From positions 1 to 37,595 of the forward strand of contig CANRKL010000006.1 of the NCBI GenBank assembly GCA_947631205.1: 37,595 nucleotides of DNA. Direction: 5' to 3'. The notes beneath the pieces are model-generated. The model was not told the DNA's origin. It was given only the letters and a program-made list of their open reading frames with translations, and did no database searches. Position 1 is the first letter of the stretch. The number at the start of each line of letters is the position of its first letter. Position numbers and translations under genes: made by a program. Source of the stretch: an uncultured Bacilli bacterium. Its GTDB lineage: Bacteria; Bacillota_I; Bacilli_A; RF39; UBA660. Below are positions 16,183-24,724 of the stretch, piece after piece.

Positions 16183-18380
16183 TCTAAAACATTGATGGTA
16201 GTGGTCGCACTTACTCCTTTATAACTGGCTGTTATAACGGATTTTCCAACTTCTTTAGCTGTTATTTTTCCAGAATCATCAATACCAACGATATTATTAT
16301 AAGATGATTTCCAAGTTGGAGTGATTTCTAAATTAGGAGTAACAGTAAGCAATAAATTCATAGTTGAACCTTTAGGTAAAGAAATATTTTGAGGCAAGGA
16401 TAATTTTAAAGTATATGGTGAGACAATTTGATATTCTTTTGTAATTTCACCTGTATAATCACCAGAACCTTTAATAACTAGCTTAGCTGTTCCTGGACGA
16501 TAGGTATTAGAATAACTAACTCTATAATCTTTATTTTTTTCTAGTATTTTACCATCTAATTTAACAACAATTTCAGGTTCAATATTATTGTCATAGCTTT
16601 CCCATTCATAATATTCTTTTAAGTTTTCAATTACTGCTCTTGTAATATCTATTTTAGTAATTTTAAATTCTTCCATTTTAATACCAACATACTTATCAAT
16701 TCCTATAATCCAAGCTTGAGCATAATCAGTAACCATATTATTTTTAACATAACTAACTTTATAATCAACATTTTCTTCTAAAATTTTTCCATTATCTTTA
16801 ATTACTATTTCAGGAATATTTACATCGCCACTAATCTCCATATCGGAAACACTAATATCTAAATCCGTTATCTCTTTAAATTCTGTTTGGCCTTCTTCTA
16901 TAACTCCAAATGCACAATTGTTTTCTTGAGCATAATTTATAGCTGTAGAATTTTTATAACCATATATTGGAAAATATTTACTACATAAGCCTTTTCCTAA
17001 GGTAGTATTTTCATTTAAAATTACTAAATAATTTACATAGTCACCATTATTATAAGTTCTAAGATTATTATCTGGGTCAAAGGCTTCTTTACTAAAGACG
17101 TTATTACCAATTTTAGTAACACTTTTAGGAATAATAACTCCCTTAGTTAATTTATCTAAATCATAAAAAGCATTGTCATCAATAACTTGTAAATCTTCAT
17201 TCAATTCTAGTGAGCTAATATTATTATTGTAAGAAACAGCATATTCTTTAATTTCTTTGACACCATCTTTAATTTTTAGAACACCGCCTTCTTTTCCAGA
17301 TGGATATTGATATAAAATGTCACCAGTTTTAGAATACAAAATCCCATCTTCACTCATATAATTAGGATTTGACGCATCAACATTAATTTCTTTTAAGGTA
17401 GGAATATTCATAAATGCTCCAGTTCTAATTTCTGTTAAGGTCGTTGGAACTTTAACATTTTTAACAACTGTATATTTATTTTTGCCATAAAGAAAAGCAT
17501 ATTCCCCTAATACTTGATAATTATTAGGTATTTCAACGACTTCATCATAGCCATCATATTGAATATATATATATTGACCACCATTAATTCCTGTAGAAAA
17601 ACCACTATAAGTATTTTCTATTTTATAATATCTTGGAGGAGATTCATTATATGTGGCATCAATTACATAAATCTTACCATCTAATAAGGCAGCAACATTG
17701 TGATGATTATTTCCAGCTCCGGCATCTCTTATTGCATTTCGCAAATGAGCTTTTATCCCAGCATAATTAGCCATATATATTACAGCTTCACTTATTCCAA
17801 TACAATCAGCTCCATCGCCATAAATAAAATCAATATAATTAGAAGCCTTGGCACTGTAAGGATAATATCTAATAAAATCTTTGACAATAGTTTCCATTTT
17901 TTCATAATCATTCATGTTACTTCGAATATTTTCATCAACAAAATCTTTCATCTTTTTTTCAGCACTATAAACAGCATAATCAACAACATTTACATTTACT
18001 TCAAAAGTTTCACTTCCAACAACTACCGATATTTTAGAAGTTCCTACCTCAACTTTTTGATAAGTTCTATCATAACTTGAAGAATTAGAAGTACTACATA
18101 CATTTTCCTTACAATAATATGTGGTTACTTTTGGCGTAACAAGTCCATTCTCACTAACAAGAACACTATTTCCAGAAATAACTTTATATTTAGGATTTTC
18201 TGTAGAATCTAACACAGTAATTTGAAACTCTTTTTTTAATTCACTAGGAATTGATAGTTTATTATTATATGTTTCTCCTAAAGCATATATTGTAGCACTA
18301 TCTTCTTTAATACTAGCAGCATGAACATTAAAAGCTAAAAATAAACTAAATAATAAAAACAAGCAATAATTCTTTTTCAT
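15999..18380 (-). CDS. Secreted dockerin protein with transglutaminase-like and LRR domains
   Basis: 793 residues from ATG 18380, which has AAAGGA nine bases upstream; an ATG six codons earlier lacks a ribosome site. Signal peptide (KKNYCLFLLFSLFLAFNVHA). An Ig-like N-terminal domain precedes a transglutaminase-like domain with Cys193 in GADCIGISEAV, His226/227 in NHHNVAALL and Asp241 in YVIDATYN. BspA-type leucine-rich repeats follow (LGEYAFLYG, IRTGAFMN, IDDNAFYD, IGNNVFS), then two Ig-like repeats of the VDYKVSY/KDYRVSY type, one Big_2 domain and a C-terminal dockerin about 734-793. It has no internal dockerin, unlike its two neighbours. First gene of the locus, directly behind a consensus promoter. 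Confidence 0.85.
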   Translation of the reverse strand: MKKNYCLFLLFSLFLAFNVHAASIKEDSATIYALGETYNNKLSIPSELKKEFQITVLDSTENPKYKVISGNSVLVSENGLVTPKVTTYYCKENVCSTSNSSSYDRTYQKVEVGTSKISVVVGSETFEVNVNVVDYAVYSAEKKMKDFVDENIRSNMNDYEKMETIVKDFIRYYPYSAKASNYIDFIYGDGADCIGISEAVIYMANYAGIKAHLRNAIRDAGAGNNHHNVAALLDGKIYVIDATYNESPPRYYKIENTYSGFSTGINGGQYIYIQYDGYDEVVEIPNNYQVLGEYAFLYGKNKYTVVKNVKVPTTLTEIRTGAFMNIPTLKEINVDASNPNYMSEDGILYSKTGDILYQYPSGKEGGVLKIKDGVKEIKEYAVSYNNNISSLELNEDLQVIDDNAFYDLDKLTKGVIIPKSVTKIGNNVFSKEAFDPDNNLRTYNNGDYVNYLVILNENTTLGKGLCSKYFPIYGYKNSTAINYAQENNCAFGVIEEGQTEFKEITDLDISVSDMEISGDVNIPEIVIKDNGKILEENVDYKVSYVKNNMVTDYAQAWIIGIDKYVGIKMEEFKITKIDITRAVIENLKEYYEWESYDNNIEPEIVVKLDGKILEKNKDYRVSYSNTYRPGTAKLVIKGSGDYTGEITKEYQIVSPYTLKLSLPQNISLPKGSTMNLLLTVTPNLEITPTWKSSYNNIVGIDDSGKITAKEVGKSVITASYKGVSATTTINVLDYIKGDLDESGDISVIDAVEALYYSIGKREVTSHKLLIGDFDNDEEITVIDAIEILKLLIK

Positions 18381-18516
18381 TTTCCAAATTCCTTTCATTT
18401 TATGTATTTTATATCAAGCTCTTATTTCAAAAAAAATTATACAAAATATTTTTTTTCATTTCAATATCTATTATATTCTTTTTGAAAATATAAGCAATTA
18501 CATAAGTCATAAATAA

Positions 18517-18545
18517 ATTATATTACACATACATATGTTTGTCAA
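18517..18545 (-). promoter_or_regulatory. Perfect-consensus sigma-A promoter of the cohesin-dockerin locus
   Basis: On the minus strand TTGACA at 18540-18545 and TATAAT at 18517-18522 are exactly 17 bases apart. A leader of roughly 130 bases leads to ATG 18380. The pair sits just downstream of the terminator of the preceding unit and is the strongest promoter visible in the window. Confidence 0.85.
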
Positions 18546-18554
18546 AGCATTTTT

Positions 18555-18581
18555 AAAAAAACTACATTTCTACAAATGTAA
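18555..18581 (-). terminator. Terminator overlapping the end of the pilin-like gene
   Basis: On the minus strand TACATTT, loop GTAG, AAATGTA forms a seven-base-pair stem at 18563-18580, followed after one G by seven Ts. The hairpin includes the last codons and stop of the small gene at 18562-18861. It ends the bile salt hydrolase-tgt unit. Confidence 0.7.
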
Positions 18582-18861
18582 GTTCTTTTTTAGTTACATA
18601 ACTTTCATCGCTGTAATAAGTTTTAGTTAGAGGATTTATTTCTTTACTTAAGTAACCTTTTTTTATTAATTCACCTAATGTTACCTTATCATTTAGACAA
18701 ACATCATCATTAAAGCAGTCAAGAGCACTTTCAATAATTCTTTTTTGAACAACTAGAACAGTTCTTTCTAAATGCCTATTTGATACTTTCCAAAGAGTTA
18801 GAGCAATTGAACTAAAAACAATAATTAAAATTGTTATTAAAATGGCCGTCTTATTATTCAT
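18562..18861 (-). CDS. Small single-pass protein with a pilin-like tail
   Basis: 99 residues from ATG 18861, chosen because GGAG sits six bases upstream. A short head is followed by one transmembrane helix (about residues 5-24, TAILITILIIVFSSIALTLW), then a helix RHLERTVLVVQKRIIESALD and an extracytoplasmic domain with VTLGELIKKGYLSKEINPLT. The helix plus LxxxGYLxxxxNP layout recalls pseudopilins, but there is no prepilin peptidase site (GFTLIE type). The two cysteines (DCFNDDVC) could form a disulfide. It overlaps the tgt stop by eight bases, in the slot where yajC often follows tgt in other bacteria. I do not know its function. Confidence 0.6.
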   Translation of the reverse strand: MNNKTAILITILIIVFSSIALTLWKVSNRHLERTVLVVQKRIIESALDCFNDDVCLNDKVTLGELIKKGYLSKEINPLTKTYYSDESYVTKKELTFVEM

Positions 18862-19978
18862 GATTATCTCCATAATAATTTTTGATGAATTCATCACGAT
18901 ATTCTAATAATGAGTCATTTTTTATAGATTCTCTAATGTTTTCTGTTAGAGATGTTAAAAATCTTATATTGTGAATTGATAATAATCGCGCTCCAAAAGT
19001 TTCTTCAGCATTAATTAAATGTTTAATGTAAGCTTTAGAATAATTTTGACAAGCATAGCAATCACAATCACTAGAGATTGGTGAAAAATCATCTTTATAT
19101 TTCGCATTTTTCAAATTAATTTTGCCATATTTTGTTAAGGCATGACCGTGTCTTGCAAGTCTTGTTGGACTGACACAATCAAAAATATCAATGCCTCTAA
19201 TTACTCCTTCAATAATGTCTATTGGTTCTCCTATTCCCATAGCATATCTTAATTTATTTTCTGGTAAGTATTTTGTGGAATATGAAAAAGCTTTGTACAT
19301 ATCTTCTTTTGACTCATGGTCATTTGCTACTCCGCCAATACTATAACCATCAAAATCCATTTCAACTAATTTTAAAGCACTTAATTTTCTTAAATCTTCA
19401 TGAGCCCCACCTTGCACTATGCCAAAGAGTAATTGGTCAGGATTAGAATGAAAATCTTTTCCTCTTTTAGCCCAACGTAAAGTTCTTAATACACTATTTT
19501 TTAAATAATCATAACTAGCACTAGCAGGAGGACATTCATCAAAACTCATTATAATATCACTACCTAAATTTTCTTGTATTTCAATAGATTTTTCAGGAGT
19601 AAGTAATAATTCATCACCATTATATTGATTTTTAAATTTAACTCCCTCTTCACTAATATCTTTTGGATTTGCTAAAGAAAACACTTGAAAGCCTCCTGAA
19701 TCAGTTAAAATAGGTCCATTATAATTCATAAATTTATGAAGACCACCTGCTTTTTTAATTATATCATCACCTGGTCTTAGCCATAAATGATAAGTATTAG
19801 CTAATATAATCCCTGCATGTGCATCTTTTACTTCTTCAGGACTTAATGTTTTAACTGTAGCTTGGGTTCCCACTGGCATAAACATGGGGGTTTCATAAAC
19901 TTGATTTTGATACGTAATTTTACCAAGCCGTCCATTTGTTTTGCCATCTTTTTTTACTAATTCAAATTTTAACTTCAT
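18854..19978 (-). CDS. tgt: tRNA-guanine transglycosylase
   Basis: 374 residues, the usual bacterial length. It exchanges guanine 34 of GUN-anticodon tRNAs for the queuosine precursor preQ1. Signature segments are TPMFMPVGTQATVK, ANTYHLWLRPG, LTDSGGFQVFS (catalytic-pocket aspartate), FGIVQGG, YAMGIGEP, and FDCVSPTRLARHG, whose aspartate is the nucleophile. The zinc site CDCYAC...KHLINAEE is near the C-terminus. queH, for a later step, lies at 4863-5465; queA and the preQ1 synthesis genes are not in the window. It follows the bile salt hydrolase gene with 26 bases between and has no strong promoter of its own. Confidence 0.96.
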   Translation of the reverse strand: MKLKFELVKKDGKTNGRLGKITYQNQVYETPMFMPVGTQATVKTLSPEEVKDAHAGIILANTYHLWLRPGDDIIKKAGGLHKFMNYNGPILTDSGGFQVFSLANPKDISEEGVKFKNQYNGDELLLTPEKSIEIQENLGSDIIMSFDECPPASASYDYLKNSVLRTLRWAKRGKDFHSNPDQLLFGIVQGGAHEDLRKLSALKLVEMDFDGYSIGGVANDHESKEDMYKAFSYSTKYLPENKLRYAMGIGEPIDIIEGVIRGIDIFDCVSPTRLARHGHALTKYGKINLKNAKYKDDFSPISSDCDCYACQNYSKAYIKHLINAEETFGARLLSIHNIRFLTSLTENIRESIKNDSLLEYRDEFIKNYYGDNHE

Positions 19979-20004
19979 ATTTAATCAACCACTTCTATAT
20001 TGTT

Positions 20005-20979
20005 TTAATTTTGATAAAAAATTTGTTGTTCTTTAATTAAATCATAACTAATTAACTCATGAGAATCTAAATCTTCTTTATGAATATCGATACAGCTTAT
20101 TTGACTATTATCATAGGTTTTATAGTAATATAAGCCTTTATCTAAGTTACAACATGAACTATAAATTGTTATTTCATATTTATCTTCACCCATATGAACG
20201 CAGCCACGTTGTTGAACTACGGAATCTAATATATGAAAAAATTGACTGACACTACTAAGCTCTGAATCAGAAGATAATGAATTCATCTTAGTAAATGAGG
20301 CCTTAACAAATCTTGATGCAGAAGATAAATCTCCTGGTAAGCCTAAAGCTCCCATTCCTCTACTATACGTATCAAAGTTTAGTTTTGAAGAAAAATTATT
20401 AACTGGTGGCTCAATAGATAAACTCATATAATTGTTTAAATTAAATAGTTGCGTGTCAAAAGGAGGATTGTTTGTCAAAATACCAACAGGATTATCATAT
20501 ATTTTTAAGCCATCTTTTAATGATTCAACGGTGATAGCTTCTTTTTTGTCGGCAATAATCCAATGAAGGGGTGAAGCTGGTAATTGTTCACTAAAATTTT
20601 CATTTACAATATTTGTTTTGCTTAATAAAGTTTTGGCTTCTTGGACATTTTGACATTGAGATAAAATCCAGGGAATAAATTCAAAAGGAGCCACATTGTC
20701 TTTAGAGGCATCTTTTTCATGGTAAAAAGCATTAGTAGGAAAATTTAAGCCAGCTACTCCTAAGCCGTATTCATTTATCGCATCATAATATAAAGGATAA
20801 TTATCACTTACATAAGACATTCCAATAATAGCATAAGATTCTTTAGCTTTTTTATTGTTTCGAAAATTAAATTTATAATTTCTTGGGGTTATTGTAACAG
20901 TTTCATAGTAAGAATATTCTAAATCTAAGTTTCTTCCAAAATAATGATTTTTAGTATAATAAGTTGCTGCTGTACACAT
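20005..20979 (-). CDS. bsh: Choloylglycine hydrolase (bile salt hydrolase type)
   Basis: 324 residues. An Ntn-hydrolase that cleaves the amide bond of conjugated bile salts, or penicillin V in close relatives. ATG 20979 places the nucleophile Cys at position 2 (MCTAATYY), as the family requires; an ATG three codons earlier would be too close to the AAGGAG site. Other active-site segments are GRNLDLEYSY (Arg16, Asp19), GVAGLNFP (Asn79), GILTNNPPF, and LPGDLSSASRFVKASF with the conserved arginine. GLNFP and NNP suit bile salt hydrolase better than penicillin acylase, but assay would be needed. No signal peptide. It suggests life in an intestine. A palindrome overlaps its promoter. Confidence 0.9.
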   Translation of the reverse strand: MCTAATYYTKNHYFGRNLDLEYSYYETVTITPRNYKFNFRNNKKAKESYAIIGMSYVSDNYPLYYDAINEYGLGVAGLNFPTNAFYHEKDASKDNVAPFEFIPWILSQCQNVQEAKTLLSKTNIVNENFSEQLPASPLHWIIADKKEAITVESLKDGLKIYDNPVGILTNNPPFDTQLFNLNNYMSLSIEPPVNNFSSKLNFDTYSRGMGALGLPGDLSSASRFVKASFTKMNSLSSDSELSSVSQFFHILDSVVQQRGCVHMGEDKYEITIYSSCCNLDKGLYYYKTYDNSQISCIDIHKEDLDSHELISYDLIKEQQIFYQN

Positions 20980-21005
20980 AATTATCATTCTCCTTTTCTT
21001 TATTT

Positions 21006-21034
21006 ATTGTATCATGGATACACAAAGATGTAAA
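21006..21034 (-). promoter_or_regulatory. Promoter with overlapping palindromic operator for bile salt hydrolase
   Basis: On the minus strand TTTACA (21029-21034) and TACAAT (21006-21011) are 17 bases apart. A perfect inverted repeat, TGTATC-ATG-GATACA at 21008-21022, covers part of the -10 box and the spacer, a position suited to a repressor site. Confidence 0.6.
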
Positions 21035-21035
21035 A

Positions 21036-21064
21036 GAAAAAAGACTAGATTTTTTCTACTAGCC
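21036..21064 (-). terminator. Terminator after rpoC
   Basis: On the minus strand GGCTAG (21059-21064) pairs with CTAGTC (21043-21048), with one G-U, around an A-rich loop, followed by six Ts. The stem includes the rpoC stop codon. Confidence 0.75.
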
Positions 21065-24000
21065 TTCATTATTTAGAATGATATCTTCTTCATCACCCAT
21101 TAATTTTTCTTCTAATACTTCACTAGCTTCATCATTCATGAATTCTCTTTGCAAATCAATTTCAATATCACTATATTGTTTAGCTCCAGTACCAGCTGGA
21201 ATTAATTTACCAATAATGACATTTTCTTTTAAGCCTCGTAAGTAATCAACACTACCTTTAATAGCTGCATCTGTTAATACTTTAGTTGTCTCTTGGAATG
21301 AAGCAGCTGATAAGAATGAATCAGTTTGAAGACTACTCTTAGTAATACCTAACATAATTGGTCTTCCTTTAGCAGGAACGCCACCAGATATTAAGACAGG
21401 CTTATTTGCTTCTGTAAATTCATGTAATGAAATACTTAATCCTTCTACTAAATCTGTATCTCCTGGGTCAACTATTCTTACTTTGTTAATCATTCTCTTA
21501 ACAATTATTTCAATATGTTTATCAGAAATATCAACACCTTGTAATTTATAGACCATTTGAATTTCTTTTAAGATATATTCTTGGGCAGTAAGTGGGTCTG
21601 TTACAGCTAGTAATTCTTTTGGAGAAATAACTCCTTCTGTTAATTTGTCACCAGCTTCAACTTTATCGCCAACTTCTACTCTAACTTTCATGTTGTAATT
21701 AGTAATATGTTCTCTTGCTTCAACTTTATTTTCTACAACAATTTTATATTTACCATTATCTTCTTTAATTTGAGCTACAGTACCTGCTATTTCAGAAATA
21801 GTTGCTTTACCTTTAGGATTACGGGCTTCAAATAATTCTTCAACTCTTGGAAGACCTTGAGTAATATCTTCACTTGACGCTACACCACCTGAGTGGAATG
21901 TACGCATGGTAAGCTGAGTACCTGGTTCACCAATAGATTGGGCAGCCATAATACCTACAGCTTCACCAGTTTCTACTAAATTACCTGTTGCTAAATTACG
22001 ACCATAACATTTTTGACATACACCATTAGGGGTTTTACAAGTTAAGGCACTTCTTATTTCCACTGTTTTAATACCGGCATCAGTAATCTTTTTAACAATA
22101 TTTTCAGTAATCATTTGATTTTTATCAATAATTACTTCTTTGGTTTCTGGATTAATTACTTTTTGAGCTGTATATCTTCCAAGGATTCTTTCCGCTAAAG
22201 GTTCAATAACACTTCCATCTTTATCATTTATTAAATCGCTTACACTGACACCTTGAATTGAACCACAATCACTTTCTTTAACAATTATATCTTGAACTAC
22301 TTCAACTAATCTTCTTGTTAAATATCCAGAGTCGGCAGTTCTTAAGGCTGTATCAGCAGAACCTTTTCTTGAACCATGACTTGATAAGAAGAATTCAGAT
22401 ACAGTAAGTCCTTCAGAGAAGTTAGATGTAACAGGTATTTCAATTGTTGAACCATCAGGTTTAGCCATTAAGCCACGCATACCAGCTAATTGAGCAAAGT
22501 TAGATATTGAACCACGAGCTCCTGAATTCATCATCATAAACAATGGATTATCAAAATCACCATCAGCTATTTCTTTTAATTCGTTTTTAATTGATTCATT
22601 AGCTTTGTTCCATATTTCAATAACATTGTTATAACGTTCTTCTTCGGTTATAAGACCACGAGAGAATTGTTTATTAATTTTTTCTACTAAGGCCATACTA
22701 TCATCAATAACTTGTTTTTTAGTTTTTGATGGAACAATATCAGCAGCTGATACTGTAATACCCGCAACGGTAGAATACTTAAATCCTAAATCTTTTAATT
22801 TATCTAGGAAAATAGATGTTTCAGTTGTTTTATATCTTTTAAATACTTGAGCAATAATTTTCTCTAAAGTCTTTTTAATAAATGGAACAGTTATAGGTAG
22901 TTCGCTTACACATTTTTTAATATCGCTACCCATTGGTAAGAAATATTTACTAGGAGTCATTCCTTCAATATTTTCTTTAGATGGTTCATTAATATATGGA
23001 TAACTATCTGGTAATATTTCATTAAAGATAATCTTTCCACAAGTTGTAACTAAATATTTGTCAATTTGTTCTTCAGTAAATAATTTATGTTTAAATGATT
23101 TAGCTGGTAAGACAATTCTTGTATGAAGAGTTATTTCTTTTCTATCATAAGCCATTAATACTTCATTTGGGTCTTTATAGACTTTACCCTCATGTTCTAA
23201 GCCAGCTTTTTCTTGAGTTAAATAACAATTTCCTAAGACCATATCTTGACTTGGAGTAACGATTGGTTTTCCATCTTTTGGATTTAAAATGTTTTGAGCA
23301 CCTAGCATTAAAATTCGAGCTTCAGATTTAGCTTCTTCAGATAATGGAACGTGAACAGCCATTTGGTCACCGTCAAAGTCGGCATTAAATCCAGTACAAA
23401 CAAGGGGATGTAGACGAATAGCTTTACCACCAACTAATTTAGGTTCAAAAGCTTGAATTCCTAAACGGTGTAATGTTGGAGCACGGTTTAACATAACTGG
23501 ATGTTCAGTTATTACATCTTCCACAATATCCCAAACGCAATCATCTTTGGTTTCAATTAATTTCTTAGCTCCTTTAATATTATGAGCTAGGCCTTGTTTT
23601 ACTAAGCCATTTATAACGTGTGGTTTAAATAATTCTAATGCCATTTCTTTAGGAATACCACATTGATACATTTTTAAATTTGGTCCAACGACAATAACAC
23701 TACGACCAGAGTAATCTACTCTTTTTCCTAATAAGTTTTGTCTAAATCTTCCTTGTTTACCTTTTAACATACTAGATAAACTCTTTAATGGACGGTTTCC
23801 AGCTCCTTGAACACTTCTTCCTCTTCTTCCGTTATCTAATAGTGAGTCTACAGCTTCTTGAAGCATTCTTTTTTCATTTTGAACAATGATTGTTGGAGCT
23901 CCTAATTCTAGTAATTTTTTTAAACGATTGTTACGATTAATAATTCTTCTATATAAATCATTTAAATCACTAGTAGCAAAACGACCACCATCTAATTGAA

Positions 24001-24724
24001 TCATTGGACGTAAATCTGGTGGGATAACTGGTAAGGCCGTAATAATCATCCATTCAGGGCGATTTTTACTTTCTTGAAAAGCTACAAGGCAATCTAGTCT
24101 TTTAACTAATCTTAATCTTTTTTGACCAGTTGAGCCATCTAATTCTTTTCTTAATTCTTCTACTTCTTTATCGATGTCAACTTCTTCTAGTAATTCTTTG
24201 ATGGCTTCGGCACCCATGCCGACTCTAAAAGTATTACCATATTTCTCGTAATAAGTTCGATATTCTTTGTCAGATAATGTTTGTTTTTTAGCTAAAGGAG
24301 CTTTTCCTGGGTCTAAAACAACATAACTAACAAAATATAGTACTTCCTCTAAATCTCTTGGACTCATATCTAAGACAAGACCCATTTTAGATGGAACACC
24401 TTTAAAGAACCAGATGTGAGAGCAAGGGGATGCAAGTTCAATGTGCCCCATTCTCTCTCTTCTTACTTTAGATTTAGTAACTTCAACCCCACAACGGTCA
24501 CATACAACATTTTTATAACGTAATCTTTTATATTTTCCACATGAACATTCATAATCTTTGGTAGGCCCAAATATTTTTTCACAGAATAAGCCATCTCTTT
24601 CTGGTTTTAAGGTACGATAGTTGATAGTTTCAGGTTTTTTAACTTCTCCATAAGACCATTCTCTTATTTGTTCAGGACTTGCTAGTCCAATTTTAATTCC
24701 TTTAAAATTATTTACTTCAATCAT
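21059..24724 (-). CDS. rpoC: RNA polymerase subunit beta prime
   Basis: 1221 residues, the normal size for Bacillota without a large insertion. The N-terminal zinc site ([20 protein letters not shown]), the lid/rudder region, the catalytic [12 protein letters not shown] with the three magnesium aspartates, the second zinc site (SDCGSIQ...[13 protein letters not shown]) and the bridge/trigger-helix segment ([19 protein letters not shown]) are all intact. The ATG overlaps the rpoB stop by four bases (ATGA), so the two subunits are translationally coupled. A hairpin terminator follows directly. No unusual inserts seen. Confidence 0.98.
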   Translation of the reverse strand: MIEVNNFKGIKIGLASPEQIREWSYGEVKKPETINYRTLKPERDGLFCEKIFGPTKDYECSCGKYKRLRYKNVVCDRCGVEVTKSKVRRERMGHIELASPCSHIWFFKGVPSKMGLVLDMSPRDLEEVLYFVSYVVLDPGKAPLAKKQTLSDKEYRTYYEKYGNTFRVGMGAEAIKELLEEVDIDKEVEELRKELDGSTGQKRLRLVKRLDCLVAFQESKNRPEWMIITALPVIPPDLRPMIQLDGGRFATSDLNDLYRRIINRNNRLKKLLELGAPTIIVQNEKRMLQEAVDSLLDNGRRGRSVQGAGNRPLKSLSSMLKGKQGRFRQNLLGKRVDYSGRSVIVVGPNLKMYQCGIPKEMALELFKPHVINGLVKQGLAHNIKGAKKLIETKDDCVWDIVEDVITEHPVMLNRAPTLHRLGIQAFEPKLVGGKAIRLHPLVCTGFNADFDGDQMAVHVPLSEEAKSEARILMLGAQNILNPKDGKPIVTPSQDMVLGNCYLTQEKAGLEHEGKVYKDPNEVLMAYDRKEITLHTRIVLPAKSFKHKLFTEEQIDKYLVTTCGKIIFNEILPDSYPYINEPSKENIEGMTPSKYFLPMGSDIKKCVSELPITVPFIKKTLEKIIAQVFKRYKTTETSIFLDKLKDLGFKYSTVAGITVSAADIVPSKTKKQVIDDSMALVEKINKQFSRGLITEEERYNNVIEIWNKANESIKNELKEIADGDFDNPLFMMMNSGARGSISNFAQLAGMRGLMAKPDGSTIEIPVTSNFSEGLTVSEFFLSSHGSRKGSADTALRTADSGYLTRRLVEVVQDIIVKESDCGSIQGVSVSDLINDKDGSVIEPLAERILGRYTAQKVINPETKEVIIDKNQMITENIVKKITDAGIKTVEIRSALTCKTPNGVCQKCYGRNLATGNLVETGEAVGIMAAQSIGEPGTQLTMRTFHSGGVASSEDITQGLPRVEELFEARNPKGKATISEIAGTVAQIKEDNGKYKIVVENKVEAREHITNYNMKVRVEVGDKVEAGDKLTEGVISPKELLAVTDPLTAQEYILKEIQMVYKLQGVDISDKHIEIIVKRMINKVRIVDPGDTDLVEGLSISLHEFTEANKPVLISGGVPAKGRPIMLGITKSSLQTDSFLSAASFQETTKVLTDAAIKGSVDYLRGLKENVIIGKLIPAGTGAKQYSDIEIDLQREFMNDEASEVLEEKLMGDEEDIILNNEG

